Below, one piece after another: positions 9,252 through 18,368 of a stretch of 36,435 bases of DNA. The stretch lies in assembly GCA_029263355.1 (NCBI GenBank), contig JAJCXQ010000223.1:1-36435 (forward strand). Reading direction: 5' to 3'. Numbering within the stretch: position 1 is the stretch's first letter; each line of letters starts with the position of its first letter. Origin of the DNA: Acidobacteriota bacterium (GTDB lineage Bacteria; Acidobacteriota; Thermoanaerobaculia; Multivoradales; J023). The translations under genes were made by a program, and so were the position numbers. The notes beneath the pieces were generated by a model that did no database searches, was not told the DNA's origin, and saw nothing but the letters and a program-made list of their open reading frames with translations.

Positions 9252-10406
9252 TCACCTGGTGGCGCCCACGGCTCGTCCCGCGGCTCGCAACACCAGCTCC
9301 GCCGGTGACACACGCTCGATCTCGACGATCAGGATGCCCGGCATGCCGTGTTGTAGCGGAATCGCCGATCCCGCCTCCGGGGACACTGCGCAGTCGACCC
9401 ACAGCTTGCCGTCGCGCGCCTCGGTGGCAACTCGCGTCACGGTCGCTGGCAGGCTACCGAATTCGGTCCAGGGAAAACCGTCGAGGCGCAGCTGGGCGAG
9501 TTGGCCGGGACGCACCCGCGCCAACGCGTCGGAGGGTGGGAAGCCAGCGACCACCTGCAACTCAGAGGCTGGGATCACGGTCGCCAGATGATCACCGGCC
9601 GCGACCACCGAGCCCGGGCGCACCTTGGCAACCTCACCGAGACGACCGGCCACCGGAGCACGGATCTGTCGCCGCTGGATCTCTTCGTCGAGGCGCAGGG
9701 CAGCGGCGGCCGAGGTGTCAGCGACGCCCTGTAGCTCGGCGATCTCACGTTCGATTTGATCCACTCTCCCCTGCCGGTCCCGGCCTTCCAACCGACGTTC
9801 ACTCTCCAGCCGGGCCACCGACTGTTCGAGAGCGTCGGCTTGCGCTCGCCGCTCGCTGGCCGCAGCCTGCATCCGCCGCAGCTCCATCTCCGAGGTCAGT
9901 CCTTGGGCATGCAATTGGGCGCTGCGCGCCGCCTCCTCCGCCGCCAGCTCCGCCGCCGCCAGCTCGGCGTGATATCGCGATCTCGCTTCTTCGATCGCGG
10001 CGCGGGCGCTGTTGGACTCCGCCAACCCACGCGACTCGGTGAGCAACGCCACCTTTAGACTTTCAATCTCCCGCAAGGCGCCGTCGCCACGCGCCTTTTC
10101 CTCATCCAATCGTCGGCGCTCGAGCTCGGCATCGAGGGCAAAAAGCACCTCGCCCGCCGCCACCTCCTGCCCCACCACACCGCGTACCTCGACCAGCCGA
10201 CCCACTGCGTCCGCCGCGACGGTGTAAACCGCTTGATCCACTTCCAACCGCGCCTGCCCACTGGTGGCGTAAACCGGTACCTCGGCGGACACCAGCCACA
10301 AAAACCACAACCCGAGAAGTAGACTGAGGATCGTCATCACCACCAGCGATCCAGAGGAACGCTCGCTGGCGAGGGAGCGCAGGGTGCGGCTGAAAGGGGA
10401 AGCCAC
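9252..10406 (-). CDS. HlyD-family membrane fusion protein of peptide exporter
   Basis: A 384-residue periplasmic adaptor linking the inner-membrane ABC exporter to the outer envelope. One transmembrane helix lies at about residues 20-42. A split biotinyl-lipoyl domain follows, its first half around VGRLVEVRGVVGQEV and its second around RAPVAGRLGEVAKV, separated by a long Ala/Glu/Arg-rich coiled coil (about 100-240). A beta-barrel region makes up the C-terminus. Translation starts at GTG 10406 with no clear Shine-Dalgarno sequence of its own; a 30-codon ORF with a good one ends 9 nt upstream in the same frame. It is the first full gene of the exporter operon and matches the HlyD component of NHLM-type systems in order and size. 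Confidence 0.88.
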   Translation of the reverse strand: MASPFSRTLRSLASERSSGSLVVMTILSLLLGLWFLWLVSAEVPVYATSGQARLEVDQAVYTVAADAVGRLVEVRGVVGQEVAAGEVLFALDAELERRRLDEEKARGDGALREIESLKVALLTESRGLAESNSARAAIEEARSRYHAELAAAELAAEEAARSAQLHAQGLTSEMELRRMQAAASERRAQADALEQSVARLESERRLEGRDRQGRVDQIEREIAELQGVADTSAAAALRLDEEIQRRQIRAPVAGRLGEVAKVRPGSVVAAGDHLATVIPASELQVVAGFPPSDALARVRPGQLAQLRLDGFPWTEFGSLPATVTRVATEARDGKLWVDCAVSPEAGSAIPLQHGMPGILIVEIERVSPAELVLRAAGRAVGATR

Positions 10407-10415
10407 GACGTCCGA

Positions 10416-10508
10416 TCAGGTTGGGTTGGCGGGCGAAGGCAACAGTGTTGTGACCAACGACGAGTCGGTCCTGCCGTAACTCCGTACAAATCGACTGCAA
10501 TCAAACAT
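10416..10508 (-). CDS. Short upstream ORF (30 codons) before the HlyD gene
   Basis: AGGAG lies 9 nt before ATG 10508. The ORF reads MFDCSRFVRSYG and on for 30 codons, stopping at TGA 10418-10416, four codons before the HlyD GTG and in the same frame. It has no double-glycine leader and resembles no known precursor. It could be a leader peptide coupling translation to HlyD, or the original HlyD N-terminus interrupted by a stop codon. Whether it is translated is unknown. Confidence 0.4.
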   Translation of the reverse strand: MFDCSRFVRSYGRTDSSLVTTLLPSPANPT

Positions 10509-10644
10509 CTTCCGTACTCCTAAATTCTTAGCGGGCGGCACGCGGCCCGGACATGCCCATCATAATCGACTGTCACAGGACCCTGGGCTCTTGATCAACA
10601 ACACAATAAATGCTTTAATCGCATGATCAATATTGGAGATGCTC

Positions 10645-12161
10645 ATGGTCTATCGCCACCGCAAGGTCCTCGTCTTGCTCACATGTCTTCTCGTCAATCC
10701 GCTCGCCGCTTCAGGTCAGCCCGCCGAGATGGTCCAAGATATCTATCCTGGCTTCACTTCCGGGCTCTTCGGCCTGGCGCCGTGTTTTCCTACCGGCGGC
10801 TTCTCAGAGCCGGGGTACTTCCTCGAGGTCCGCGGCAACAAGCTTTTGTTCACTGCGCGCGACGAGGAACATGGCATCGAATTGTGGCAGGCCAACTCCA
10901 GCTGGCACCTATCGCTGCTGGCAGACATTGCCGAGGGACCTGAAGCGCCTTCTCAGACTTCTGTATCCCCTCGGGCAGCGTCTTTGTCGGAGATCGACTG
11001 TTCTTCCCACCCTGGAAAGGGGATGTCGGGCGCGAGCTGTGGGTCAGTGACGGAACCCCCGACGGGACCCACCTGGTGAAGGACATTCGGGCAGGTGCCC
11101 TCAACTCGTCACCGGATCGGCTCACCGAGTTTCAAGATCAGTTGATTTTCGTCGCCGACGATGGGTCTCATGGTCGCGAGCTGTGGATCTCCGATGGATC
11201 CTCGGCTGGCACCATGATGCTGCGCGACATCCGGCCTGGGCTGCGGTCATCGGCTCCCTATCCGCTGGTCGCCATCGGAGGATTCCTCTATTTCGCCGCC
11301 CTCTCAGACACGTCATCGGACAGCCACTTGTGGCGAAGCGATGGCACTCCCGAGGGCACCGTCCGAGTTCGCGACAGCGATCCGATTGTCAGCCCGGGCC
11401 ACCTGACTGACGTCAACGGCACGCTCTTTTTCGTCACCCAGATGAACTTCCCATCGCCGGCCGAGCTGTGGACCAGCGATGGCACGGATGCCGGAACCCA
11501 GGTCATCGCCAGTTTCACTCCCCCGGCCCGGACCCATCGCCCCGACCTGCTGACTGCGGTCGGCGATCTGCTGTTCTTCAGCGCCGACAACGGCGCCGGC
11601 AACTCTGGGTTGTGGAAGAGCGACGGCACGCCGGAAGGTACCGTCTTGGTCAGCGCGAGTCCACGGCCGGAAGTCTTGTTTGCGGCCTCGGATGACAGGC
11701 TCTACGGTCGTGCCAACTCCGAGACTCTTGGCCGGGAGCTTTACTTCAGTGATGGCACGGCTGAAGGGACTGGCATCGTCGCCGATATCAACCCTGGAAC
11801 CAGGGGCTCGTTTCCCAGCAGATTCGCTGAATACCAGGGACTGGTTTATTTTGCAGCTGGCGACGGGGACTCTGGGCAAGAACTATGGGCAAGCGATGGC
11901 ACAGCCAGCGGCACCGCGTTGGTGCAAGACATCAATCCAGGAGAAATGAGCTCCAATCCCAGGCGACTGACCGTCTTTGGTGACACCCTCTTTTTCGGCG
12001 CCGATGACGGCGTCCACGGCAGCGAGCTGTGGGCCATTGGCGAGCGCGCTTCCGCGATTCCGATTCCTGCCCTCGACCGCATCGGGCTGGCGAGCTTGTT
12101 TCTTGCCTTGGCGTTGAGCGCTCTGATGGTCCTCAGGCGGCGTGTTCGGTTGGCCGAGTAG
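10645..12161 (+). pseudogene. Secreted ELWxxDGT-repeat protein, split by a frameshift
   Basis: ATG 10645 lies 6 nt after a GGAG and opens with a signal peptide (hydrophobic core VLVLLTCLLV, then a small-residue cleavage region). The product carries seven to eight ELWxSDGTxxGT repeats, which form beta-propeller-like secreted proteins, for example GRELWVSDGTPDGT near 11032-11073. It ends in an IPTL-CTERM-like sorting tail: PIPALDRIG, a hydrophobic helix, then RRR. The first frame covers the signal peptide to GPE; from about 10944 the repeats continue in the -1 frame, which carries on to 12161. One base missing near 10943-10946 explains this. The product is about 505 residues if restored. It may be a real broken gene or a sequencing error. 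Function beyond the cell surface is unknown. Confidence 0.8.
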
Positions 12162-12173
12162 CACGGCCAACCG
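12147..12173 (+). terminator. Hairpin over the stop codon of the ELWxxDGT gene
   Basis: CGGTTGGCC (12147-12155) pairs perfectly with GGCCAACCG (12165-12173) around a 9-nt loop containing the TAG stop. No T-run follows, so intrinsic termination is uncertain. Confidence 0.45.
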
Positions 12174-12293
12174 ACCTACCAGGCATCTCCGGCGGCCCTT
12201 GCTTGGCCGAATCTCAGCCAGTAGGATTTCGAGATCTCATTACCGATTCCCCAGCCAGATTGCAGCGAGTCGAACCCTGTCCTCGGCCGCCCT

Positions 12294-13433
12294 TTGCTCG
12301 CCAACTTGCTGCTGCTGCCTCGAATGTTGCGCCAAGCCGGGCTCGCGATCTCCCTCGACCAGACGATCTCCTTCGTCCGCGCCCTCGATTGGATCGACCT
12401 CACCGATCGCCGGCAAGTGTTCCACACCGCCCGCGCTCTACTGGTGACCCGCGCCGAGACGTTGCGCCTGTTCGAGTTGATCTTTCATCACTTCTGGCGT
12501 CTGAGCCGCGACGGCGAGCGCCCCCAGGGACGCAAGGCGCCGGTGGCGCCTCGCCACGACCTCGAGCGTAAGCAGTTTACGATCGCAACCTACATGGCGT
12601 TCAAGGCGCGTCAACACGATCCCGAGATCGAAGTCACCGACCGCGCGGCGACCTTCAGCAACGAAGAGGTCCTGCAGCACAAGAACTTCTCCGAGATGAC
12701 GCCAGAGGAACTAGCCGGGGTTCGCCGACTGATCCAGGAGATGCGTTGGCAGGCTAGCCTGCGGCGAACCCACCGACGAGTCACCGCCGCCCGCGGCGAC
12801 ACCCTCGATCTCCGTCACGCGTTGCGGCAACTCGCCAAAACCGGTTGCCTACCGCCGCGCCCGGCTTGGCGACGGCGCAAGATCAAACCGCGACCGATGG
12901 TCCTTCTCACCGACGTCAGTGGCTCGATGGAACAGGTGGCGCGACTGGTCCTGCTGTTCTTCTTCAGCATGTCTCAGAGCTTGCCCGACGTCGAATGTTT
13001 CACCTTCGGCACCCGGCTGGCGCGCATCACGCCGCAGCTCAAAATCCGTAATGTCGACCGCGCGGTTGACGCCGCCAGCCGCGAAGTTGTCGACTGGGCC
13101 GGCGGCACCCGCATCGGCGAAAGTTTTGGCGCCTTCAACCGTCAGTGGAGCCGACGCGTGTTGCGGCGCGGCGCCGTGGTGCTGATCATCTCCGACGGCT
13201 GGGAACGCGGCGATGTCTCCTTGCTGCGCACCGAAATGCGTTACCTACATCACCGCTGCCATCGCCTGATCTGGCTCAACCCTCTGCTCGGCCATGCGTC
13301 CTACCAGCCTCGGACCGAGGGCATGGCCGCTGCTCTTCCCTTTGTGGACGACTTCCTACCGGTCCACAACCTACACAGTTTTGAACAGCTCAGTCGACAC
13401 TTGAGCGACTTACCGTCACGACGTTCGGGTTGA
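12294..13433 (+). CDS. coxE: CoxE-like von Willebrand factor A protein
   Basis: A 379-residue protein of the CoxE family, which helps insert or mature the active-site metals of CO dehydrogenase and related molybdenum enzymes together with a MoxR-like ATPase (CoxD). The N-terminal ~190 residues match the family's helical part (LLLLPRMLRQAGL, FHTARALLV). The VWA domain has an intact MIDAS start, DVSGSM (D207, S209, S211), and a later ISDGWERGD segment. The start is uncertain: the frame is open from 12225 with no ATG, and TTG 12294 fits the usual N-terminus of the family, but no Shine-Dalgarno is visible. It lies 123 bp before coxM on the same strand. No coxD is in the window, so the partner must be elsewhere. 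Confidence 0.85.
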   Translation: MLANLLLLPRMLRQAGLAISLDQTISFVRALDWIDLTDRRQVFHTARALLVTRAETLRLFELIFHHFWRLSRDGERPQGRKAPVAPRHDLERKQFTIATYMAFKARQHDPEIEVTDRAATFSNEEVLQHKNFSEMTPEELAGVRRLIQEMRWQASLRRTHRRVTAARGDTLDLRHALRQLAKTGCLPPRPAWRRRKIKPRPMVLLTDVSGSMEQVARLVLLFFFSMSQSLPDVECFTFGTRLARITPQLKIRNVDRAVDAASREVVDWAGGTRIGESFGAFNRQWSRRVLRRGAVVLIISDGWERGDVSLLRTEMRYLHHRCHRLIWLNPLLGHASYQPRTEGMAAALPFVDDFLPVHNLHSFEQLSRHLSDLPSRRSG

Positions 13434-13449
13434 ATTGCCCAATTCAACC
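13428..13449. promoter_or_regulatory. Near-perfect palindrome between coxE and coxM
   Basis: GGTTGAATTG (13428-13437) and CAATTCAACC (13440-13449) are perfect inverted arms separated by CC. The palindrome overlaps the coxE stop codon and lies 108 bp before coxM. No T-run follows, and the AT-rich core looks more like a dimeric regulator site than a terminator. Binding is inferred from shape only. Confidence 0.35.
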
Positions 13450-13556
13450 GCCCCTCTACCGGACGCCAAGCGAGTTGTTCTACCCTCGATCCATTGCGGT
13501 AGACTTGCGCTACCCAGCAGACTATCCAGACCCGCGAACCTGGCAGGAGGCGACGA

Positions 13557-14429
13557 ATGATCCCAGGAGCTTTCGACTACCACTCCCCCACCACCCTCGC
13601 CGAGGCGATGGCCTTGCTCGCGGAGCATGGCGACGACGCCAAAGTGCTGGCGGGGGGACAGAGCCTGATCCCGGCGATGCGTTTCCGGCTCGCCGCACCT
13701 GAGACCCTGATCGACATCAACCGGCTCACCGATCTCGCCTACTTGCGAGAAGCGGACGGCCACTTGGCGATCGGTGCTCTCACCCGGGAGTCGGCTCTCG
13801 AAGAGTCGAATGTTGTCCAACAGCGGTACACGATGCTGGCCGACGCTGCTGAGGTGATCGCTGATCCTCTGGTGCGCAATCTGGCGACGGTTGGCGGCAA
13901 CATAGCCCATGCCGACCCGGCCAACGACCATCCGGCGGTGATGCTCGCCTATGGCGCGACAGTGGTCGCCCAGGGGCCGAACGGCCAGCGGGAGATCGGC
14001 ATTGACCACTTCTTCGTCGACCTCTTCGAGACCGCCCTCGAACCCAACGAGTTGCTCACCGAAATTCGCATCCCGACCCCCGGGCCAGGCGCCGGCGGCG
14101 CCTACCACAAGGTCGAGCGTAAGGTCGGAGACTACGCGGTCTCCGCGGTGGCGGTGCAGCTCGTGATGAACGGTGGCAGAATCGAATCTGCCCGCGTCGC
14201 CTTGACCAACGTCAACCCGGTGCCGATGCGCTCGACCGGCGCCGAGCAGGCTCTGATCGGCCAGGCTCCTACCGAAGATGTCCTGGAAGCTGCCGGGCGG
14301 GCGGCCGCCGCCGACTGTGACCCATCACCGGACCTGCGGGGCTCGGTGGAATACAAACGTGACCTCACCCGAGTGCTGACCAAACGCACCGTCCGCCATG
14401 CGGTCCAACGAGCCACAGGAGGAGCATGA
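13557..14429 (+). CDS. coxM: CO dehydrogenase medium subunit, FAD-binding
   Basis: A 290-residue FAD subunit of the CoxMSL enzyme; it passes electrons from the iron-sulfur subunit towards the respiratory chain. The FAD-binding motifs AGGQSL (about residues 32-37) and TVGGN (about 111-115) are both present, and the family's C-terminal domain follows with a [10 protein letters not shown] segment. The length is normal for the family. GGAGG 6 nt before ATG 13557 sets the start. Its stop overlaps the coxS start (ATGA), so the two are translationally coupled. The order M-S-L is that of form I CO dehydrogenases. On sequence alone the subunit could belong to any xanthine-oxidase family enzyme; the coxL loop decides the assignment. 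Confidence 0.92.
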   Translation: MIPGAFDYHSPTTLAEAMALLAEHGDDAKVLAGGQSLIPAMRFRLAAPETLIDINRLTDLAYLREADGHLAIGALTRESALEESNVVQQRYTMLADAAEVIADPLVRNLATVGGNIAHADPANDHPAVMLAYGATVVAQGPNGQREIGIDHFFVDLFETALEPNELLTEIRIPTPGPGAGGAYHKVERKVGDYAVSAVAVQLVMNGGRIESARVALTNVNPVPMRSTGAEQALIGQAPTEDVLEAAGRAAAADCDPSPDLRGSVEYKRDLTRVLTKRTVRHAVQRATGGA

Positions 14430-14914
14430 TGAGTCAGCACAGCATTACGGTCACCGTCAACGGTGAAGCCTCGACCCGTGAAGTCGACGCCCGCACCCTG
14501 CTGGTCCACTACATCCGCGAGAATCTCGACCTCACCGGCACCCACATCGGCTGCGACACCACCAGTTGCGGCGCCTGCACGGTGCTGCTCGACGGCCGCG
14601 CGGTAAAAAGTTGTACGGTGTTCGCGGTCCAAGCCGACGGTCGCAACGTCGAAACCATCGAGGGCCTGGCGACGGATGGCAAACTCCACCCGTTGCAGGA
14701 AGGGTTCTGGGAGAAGCACGGTCTGCAATGCGGTTATTGCACTCCGGGCATGATCCTCAGCGCCAAACACCTACTCGAGAAGAACCCCAACCCCACCGAG
14801 GACGAGATTCGAGCTGGTATTTCGGGCAATTTGTGCCGCTGCACCGGCTACAACAAGATCGTCGAGGCCGTGCAGTACGCGGCTGAGAAGCTGCGCGAGG
14901 AGACCACAGCATGA
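14426..14914 (+). CDS. coxS: CO dehydrogenase small subunit, two [2Fe-2S] clusters
   Basis: A 162-residue iron-sulfur subunit. The N-terminal plant-ferredoxin-like cluster is bound by the CDTTSCGAC motif (C43, C48, C51) plus C63 in KSCTVF. The second cluster in the helical C-terminal domain uses CGYC (about 102-105) and CRC (about 137-139). It relays electrons from the molybdenum-copper site of CoxL to FAD in CoxM. ATG 14426 overlaps the coxM stop; ATG 14429 directly after is equally possible, with GGAGG shortly upstream. Its own stop overlaps coxL's ATG by 4 bp, completing a coupled three-gene operon. Confidence 0.94.
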   Translation: MMSQHSITVTVNGEASTREVDARTLLVHYIRENLDLTGTHIGCDTTSCGACTVLLDGRAVKSCTVFAVQADGRNVETIEGLATDGKLHPLQEGFWEKHGLQCGYCTPGMILSAKHLLEKNPNPTEDEIRAGISGNLCRCTGYNKIVEAVQYAAEKLREETTA

Positions 14915-17346
14915 CTCATCTAGACGATCGCTTCGAGCACCATTCCCCGACACCAGATGGCTCCTCGGCCCAGGTCGAGACCACTAACGATGTCCAGATC
15001 AAAACCCCCGAGAAGATCTGCGGCATGGGCCATCGTATGAAGCGCAAAGAAGATCCGCGCTTCATCCAGGGCCACGGCAAATATGTCGACGACGTCAAGC
15101 TGCCCGGCATGCTCTACATGGATATCGTGCGCAGCCCTTACGCCCACGCCAAAATCCTGTCGATCGACGCCTCCGAAGCGCTGGCCACCGAAGGTGTGGT
15201 CGCAGTGATCACCGGCGAGGATCTCAAGGCCGCAGGCAACCTGCACTGGATGCCGACCTTGATGTCGGATACCCAGATGGTGCTGCCGATCGAGAAGGTG
15301 GTCTACGCCGCGCAGGAAGTCTGTGTGGTGATCGCCACCAGCCGCTATGTCGCCGCCGACGCGATCGAGTTGGTTTACGTTGACTATGAGCCGCTCGACC
15401 CGGTGGTCGATCCTTTCGAGGCGATGAAAGACAACGTCATCGTCCGCGACGACAAGGACGAGAAGACCAACCACATCTGGCATTGGGAAGCCGGCGACAA
15501 AGACGCCACAGACAAAGTCTTCTCCGACGCCGCCCACACCGTCAAACAGTCGATGCACATTCCACGCATTCATGTGTCGTCGATCGAAACCTGCGGCATG
15601 GTGGCGAACTACAGCAAGATCACCGAACAGATGCAGATCTACATGACGTCGCAGGCGCCGCACGCCCATCGAACGGTGTTTGCCCTGGTCTCCGGACTGC
15701 CGGAGCACAAGATCCAAATCATTTCGCCGGACATCGGCGGTGGTTTTGGCGGCAAAGTGCCGGTCTATCCGGGTTACGTTTGCTGCGCTGTCGCTTCGTT
15801 GGTGACCGGCAAGCCGGTGAAGTGGATCGAGGATCGCAGCGAGAACCTGCAAGCCGACAGCTTCGCCCGCGATTACCACATCACCGCCGAGCTCGCCGCG
15901 GATGCCGAGGGCCGAATCACCGGTCTCAAGGTCGACACCTTGGCCGACAACGGCTGCGCCGACGCCGCCGCCAATCCGTCGAAGTTCCCGGCCGGCCTCT
16001 ACAGCATCTGCACCGGCTCTTACGACATGAAGGCCGCCCACGTTGCGGTCGACGGTGTCTACACCAACAAGCCGCCGGGAGGCGTCGCTTATCGCTGCTC
16101 GTTTCGGGTCACCGAAGCCGTCCACATGATCGAGCGCATGACCGACATCATGGCCCACGACCTCGGTCAGGATCCCGCCGACTTCCGGCTCAAGAACTTC
16201 ATCCGTCCCGATCAATTTCCCTACCAATCGCCCACCGGTTGGGAGTACGACAGTGGCAATTATCAGGCCGCTCTCGAGAAGGCGATGGAGATGATCGACT
16301 ACCGCGGCTTGCGTCGCGAGCAGGCGGAGAAACGGGAGCGTGGCGAGCTGATGGGTATCGGCATCTCGAGCTTCACCGAGGTGGTCGGCGCGGGGCCATC
16401 CCGCGACTACGACATCCTGGGCATCAAGATGTTCGACTCGGCGGAGATCCGCATCCATCCCACCGGCAAGGCGATCGCGCGTTTCGGCACCAAGTCGCAG
16501 GGCCAGGGTCACGAGACAACCTACGCCCAGATTATCGCTGAGGAGCTTGGGCTGCCGGCGTCGGACATCCAAGTCGAAGAAGGTGACACCGACACTGCAC
16601 CCTACGGCCTCGGCACTTACGCCAGCCGCTCAACCCCTACCGCCGGCGCGGCAGCGGTGATGGCGGCGCGGAAAATTCGAGCCAAAGCCAAGAAGATTGC
16701 CGCGTACCTGTTGGAGGTGGGTGAAGACGATCTCGAGTGGGACGTCGACCGCTTCCAGGTCAAGGGATCACCAGATCAGGCGAAGACCATTCAGGACATC
16801 GCCTTCGCCGCCTACACCAACCATCCCCAGGGTATGGAAGCCGGCCTCGAAGCCACCGACTACTACGATCCGCCAAACCTCACCTTCCCCTTCGGCAGCT
16901 ACATCTGTGTTGTCGACATCGACAAAGGCACCGGTGAAATCAAAGTCCGGCGATTCGTGGCGATCGACGACTGTGGACACATCATCAACCCGTTGATCGT
17001 CGAAGGCCAGATCCACGGCGGCCTCACCATGGGCCTGGCGCCGGCGCTGTTCGAGGAGATCGTCTACAACGAAGACGGTCAAAACCTCACCGGCACCTTC
17101 GCCGACTACCTGGTGCCAACCGCTGTCGAGTCACCCAAATGGGAGACCGGCCACACCATCACCCCGTCACCTCATCACCCGATCGGCGCCAAAGGTGTTG
17201 GTGAATCCCCCACCGTCGGCGCTCCACCCGCCATTGCCAACGCCGTCGTCGACGCGCTGTGGCATCTCGGGGTGCGTCACGTCGACATTCCGATCACCCC
17301 ACCGAAGGTGTGGAAGTTGTTGCGCGATGCGGGGGTGACGGACTGA
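14911..17346 (+). CDS. coxL: Form I CO dehydrogenase large subunit, Mo/Cu active site
   Basis: The 811-residue catalytic subunit that oxidises CO to CO2 with water. The active-site loop reads AYRCSFR with C396, the Cu-binding cysteine loop diagnostic of form I aerobic CO dehydrogenase; form II enzymes have AYRGAGR. Other cofactor motifs are [17 protein letters not shown] and GVGES, whose E765 is the catalytic glutamate position. Length is typical. An N-terminal extension of ~35 residues rich in Ser, Thr and Asp precedes the conserved start. It is translationally coupled to coxS. A short degenerate copy of codons near 16430-16500 occurs at 30317-30385. Expected role: supplementary energy from trace CO. 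The chemistry is well supported by the motif; actual expression is not visible. Confidence 0.95.
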   Translation: MTHLDDRFEHHSPTPDGSSAQVETTNDVQIKTPEKICGMGHRMKRKEDPRFIQGHGKYVDDVKLPGMLYMDIVRSPYAHAKILSIDASEALATEGVVAVITGEDLKAAGNLHWMPTLMSDTQMVLPIEKVVYAAQEVCVVIATSRYVAADAIELVYVDYEPLDPVVDPFEAMKDNVIVRDDKDEKTNHIWHWEAGDKDATDKVFSDAAHTVKQSMHIPRIHVSSIETCGMVANYSKITEQMQIYMTSQAPHAHRTVFALVSGLPEHKIQIISPDIGGGFGGKVPVYPGYVCCAVASLVTGKPVKWIEDRSENLQADSFARDYHITAELAADAEGRITGLKVDTLADNGCADAAANPSKFPAGLYSICTGSYDMKAAHVAVDGVYTNKPPGGVAYRCSFRVTEAVHMIERMTDIMAHDLGQDPADFRLKNFIRPDQFPYQSPTGWEYDSGNYQAALEKAMEMIDYRGLRREQAEKRERGELMGIGISSFTEVVGAGPSRDYDILGIKMFDSAEIRIHPTGKAIARFGTKSQGQGHETTYAQIIAEELGLPASDIQVEEGDTDTAPYGLGTYASRSTPTAGAAAVMAARKIRAKAKKIAAYLLEVGEDDLEWDVDRFQVKGSPDQAKTIQDIAFAAYTNHPQGMEAGLEATDYYDPPNLTFPFGSYICVVDIDKGTGEIKVRRFVAIDDCGHIINPLIVEGQIHGGLTMGLAPALFEEIVYNEDGQNLTGTFADYLVPTAVESPKWETGHTITPSPHHPIGAKGVGESPTVGAPPAIANAVVDALWHLGVRHVDIPITPPKVWKLLRDAGVTD

Positions 17347-17704
17347 GGGTTTAGAGTTCGTTGGACGAAAACGTACGAGGCGGCCGGCGGGCCGGTTCAG
17401 GAACTGCTTGCAGCGGGACGGACGAAGGCTGAGCGTTTATCGGAAGGCGTCCGTTGCGTCGCGGTGGTACCGGGCGTGGTGGGCCGCTTTGGGCAGATAC
17501 CGGGAATGCCGCTCGATTGGCGCAGGACTTCGTCTCTTGCAGGATGGTGCCTCGATCGGCCTCGCGGTGCTACAATGCTCAAAATTTTCTTTCCGCCCGT
17601 CGTATCCGAGCAGCGATGTCGATCGCGCCGCAGGCGAACCTGCCGGCGGCTGGTCTGTACGCTGTAGAGATTCCATCCTATGATCGCTGCCGCCCTGCAA
17701 CAAT
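17347..17704. other. Intergenic region before the sigma-factor operon
   Basis: A 358-bp stretch with no convincing gene. TACAAT at 17571-17576 resembles a sigma-70 -10 box about 130 bp before the sigma-factor ATG, but no good -35 box stands 17 bp upstream. No canonical terminator follows coxL. Confidence 0.4.
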
Positions 17705-18358
17705 ATGGCCGAAACCGATGAGACCACGGGTGATCCTCCGGAGGTCGAACAAGCGATTCGGGACATCCAGAGCGGTGAAGATCCAGAGGGCGGTGCCGAA
17801 GTGATCTACTACACCTACTGGGAAGTGGTGTATCGCTTCTTTCGTAGACGAGGTTTTTCCCCCGAAAAGGCGGAAGACCTAACCCAAGACGCGTTCTTTC
17901 GGGTTTTCCGTAATATGGCTACCTACGAGCACCGCGGCAAGTTCGCGGCCTGGCTGTTCAGCATTGCGGACAACGTCTGCAAAGCCGAGTGGGAGCGGTG
18001 CGGCACCAAGAAACGCAGTGGTATCGAGATTCCTTATGACGAGAGCCCTGGCGACCGGGAGAACGGCGACGGGGGCGATAGACTACCGTCGCACGCGGAG
18101 TCAGTGGCTCCTACGCAGGAGGAGGAGCTTGGCGAGCGCGAGTTGCGGGCAAGGTTCCAAAGCGCTATCGAAGAGCTCCCTCCAAGGCAGCGGGAATGTT
18201 TGACGCTGCGCCTGGAAGGTTTCACGTACCGGCAGATCGCCACCGCGCTCCGTATCACGAGGGAAACGGTCAAACAGCACTTGGCGGCGGCTCGAAGGCG
18301 CCTGCGAGAGCTACTGCAAGACGTCGACTTGCCGGACATCGAAGAGGCCGGTGCCTAG
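17705..18358 (+). CDS. ECF-type RNA polymerase sigma factor
   Basis: A 217-residue sigma factor of the ECF group. The region 2 domain (about residues 35-105) contains AEDLTQDAFFRVFRNM and KFAAWLFSIADN, typical of sigma2 helices; an acidic linker of ~40 residues follows. Region 4 (about 150-205) has ELPPRQRECLTLRLEGFTY and a helix-turn-helix around ITRETVKQHL. It should direct RNA polymerase to a small regulon. It is followed at 10 bp by a one-helix anti-sigma-like protein and then the CHAT lipoprotein, so its release is probably controlled from the cell envelope. The exact ECF group cannot be assigned by eye. Confidence 0.9.
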   Translation: MAETDETTGDPPEVEQAIRDIQSGEDPEGGAEVIYYTYWEVVYRFFRRRGFSPEKAEDLTQDAFFRVFRNMATYEHRGKFAAWLFSIADNVCKAEWERCGTKKRSGIEIPYDESPGDRENGDGGDRLPSHAESVAPTQEEELGERELRARFQSAIEELPPRQRECLTLRLEGFTYRQIATALRITRETVKQHLAAARRRLRELLQDVDLPDIEEAGA

Positions 18359-18368
18359 AGGATCAGAG

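Noticed and set aside
8138..10042. 634-residue open frame on the plus strand
   Set aside because: It is antisense to the exporter operon, Arg/Pro-rich, and has no recognisable domain.
14920..16572. 550-residue open frame on the minus strand
   Set aside because: It lies wholly antisense to coxL, whose product has every active-site motif; the His/Asp/Val-rich antisense product is a codon-usage artefact.
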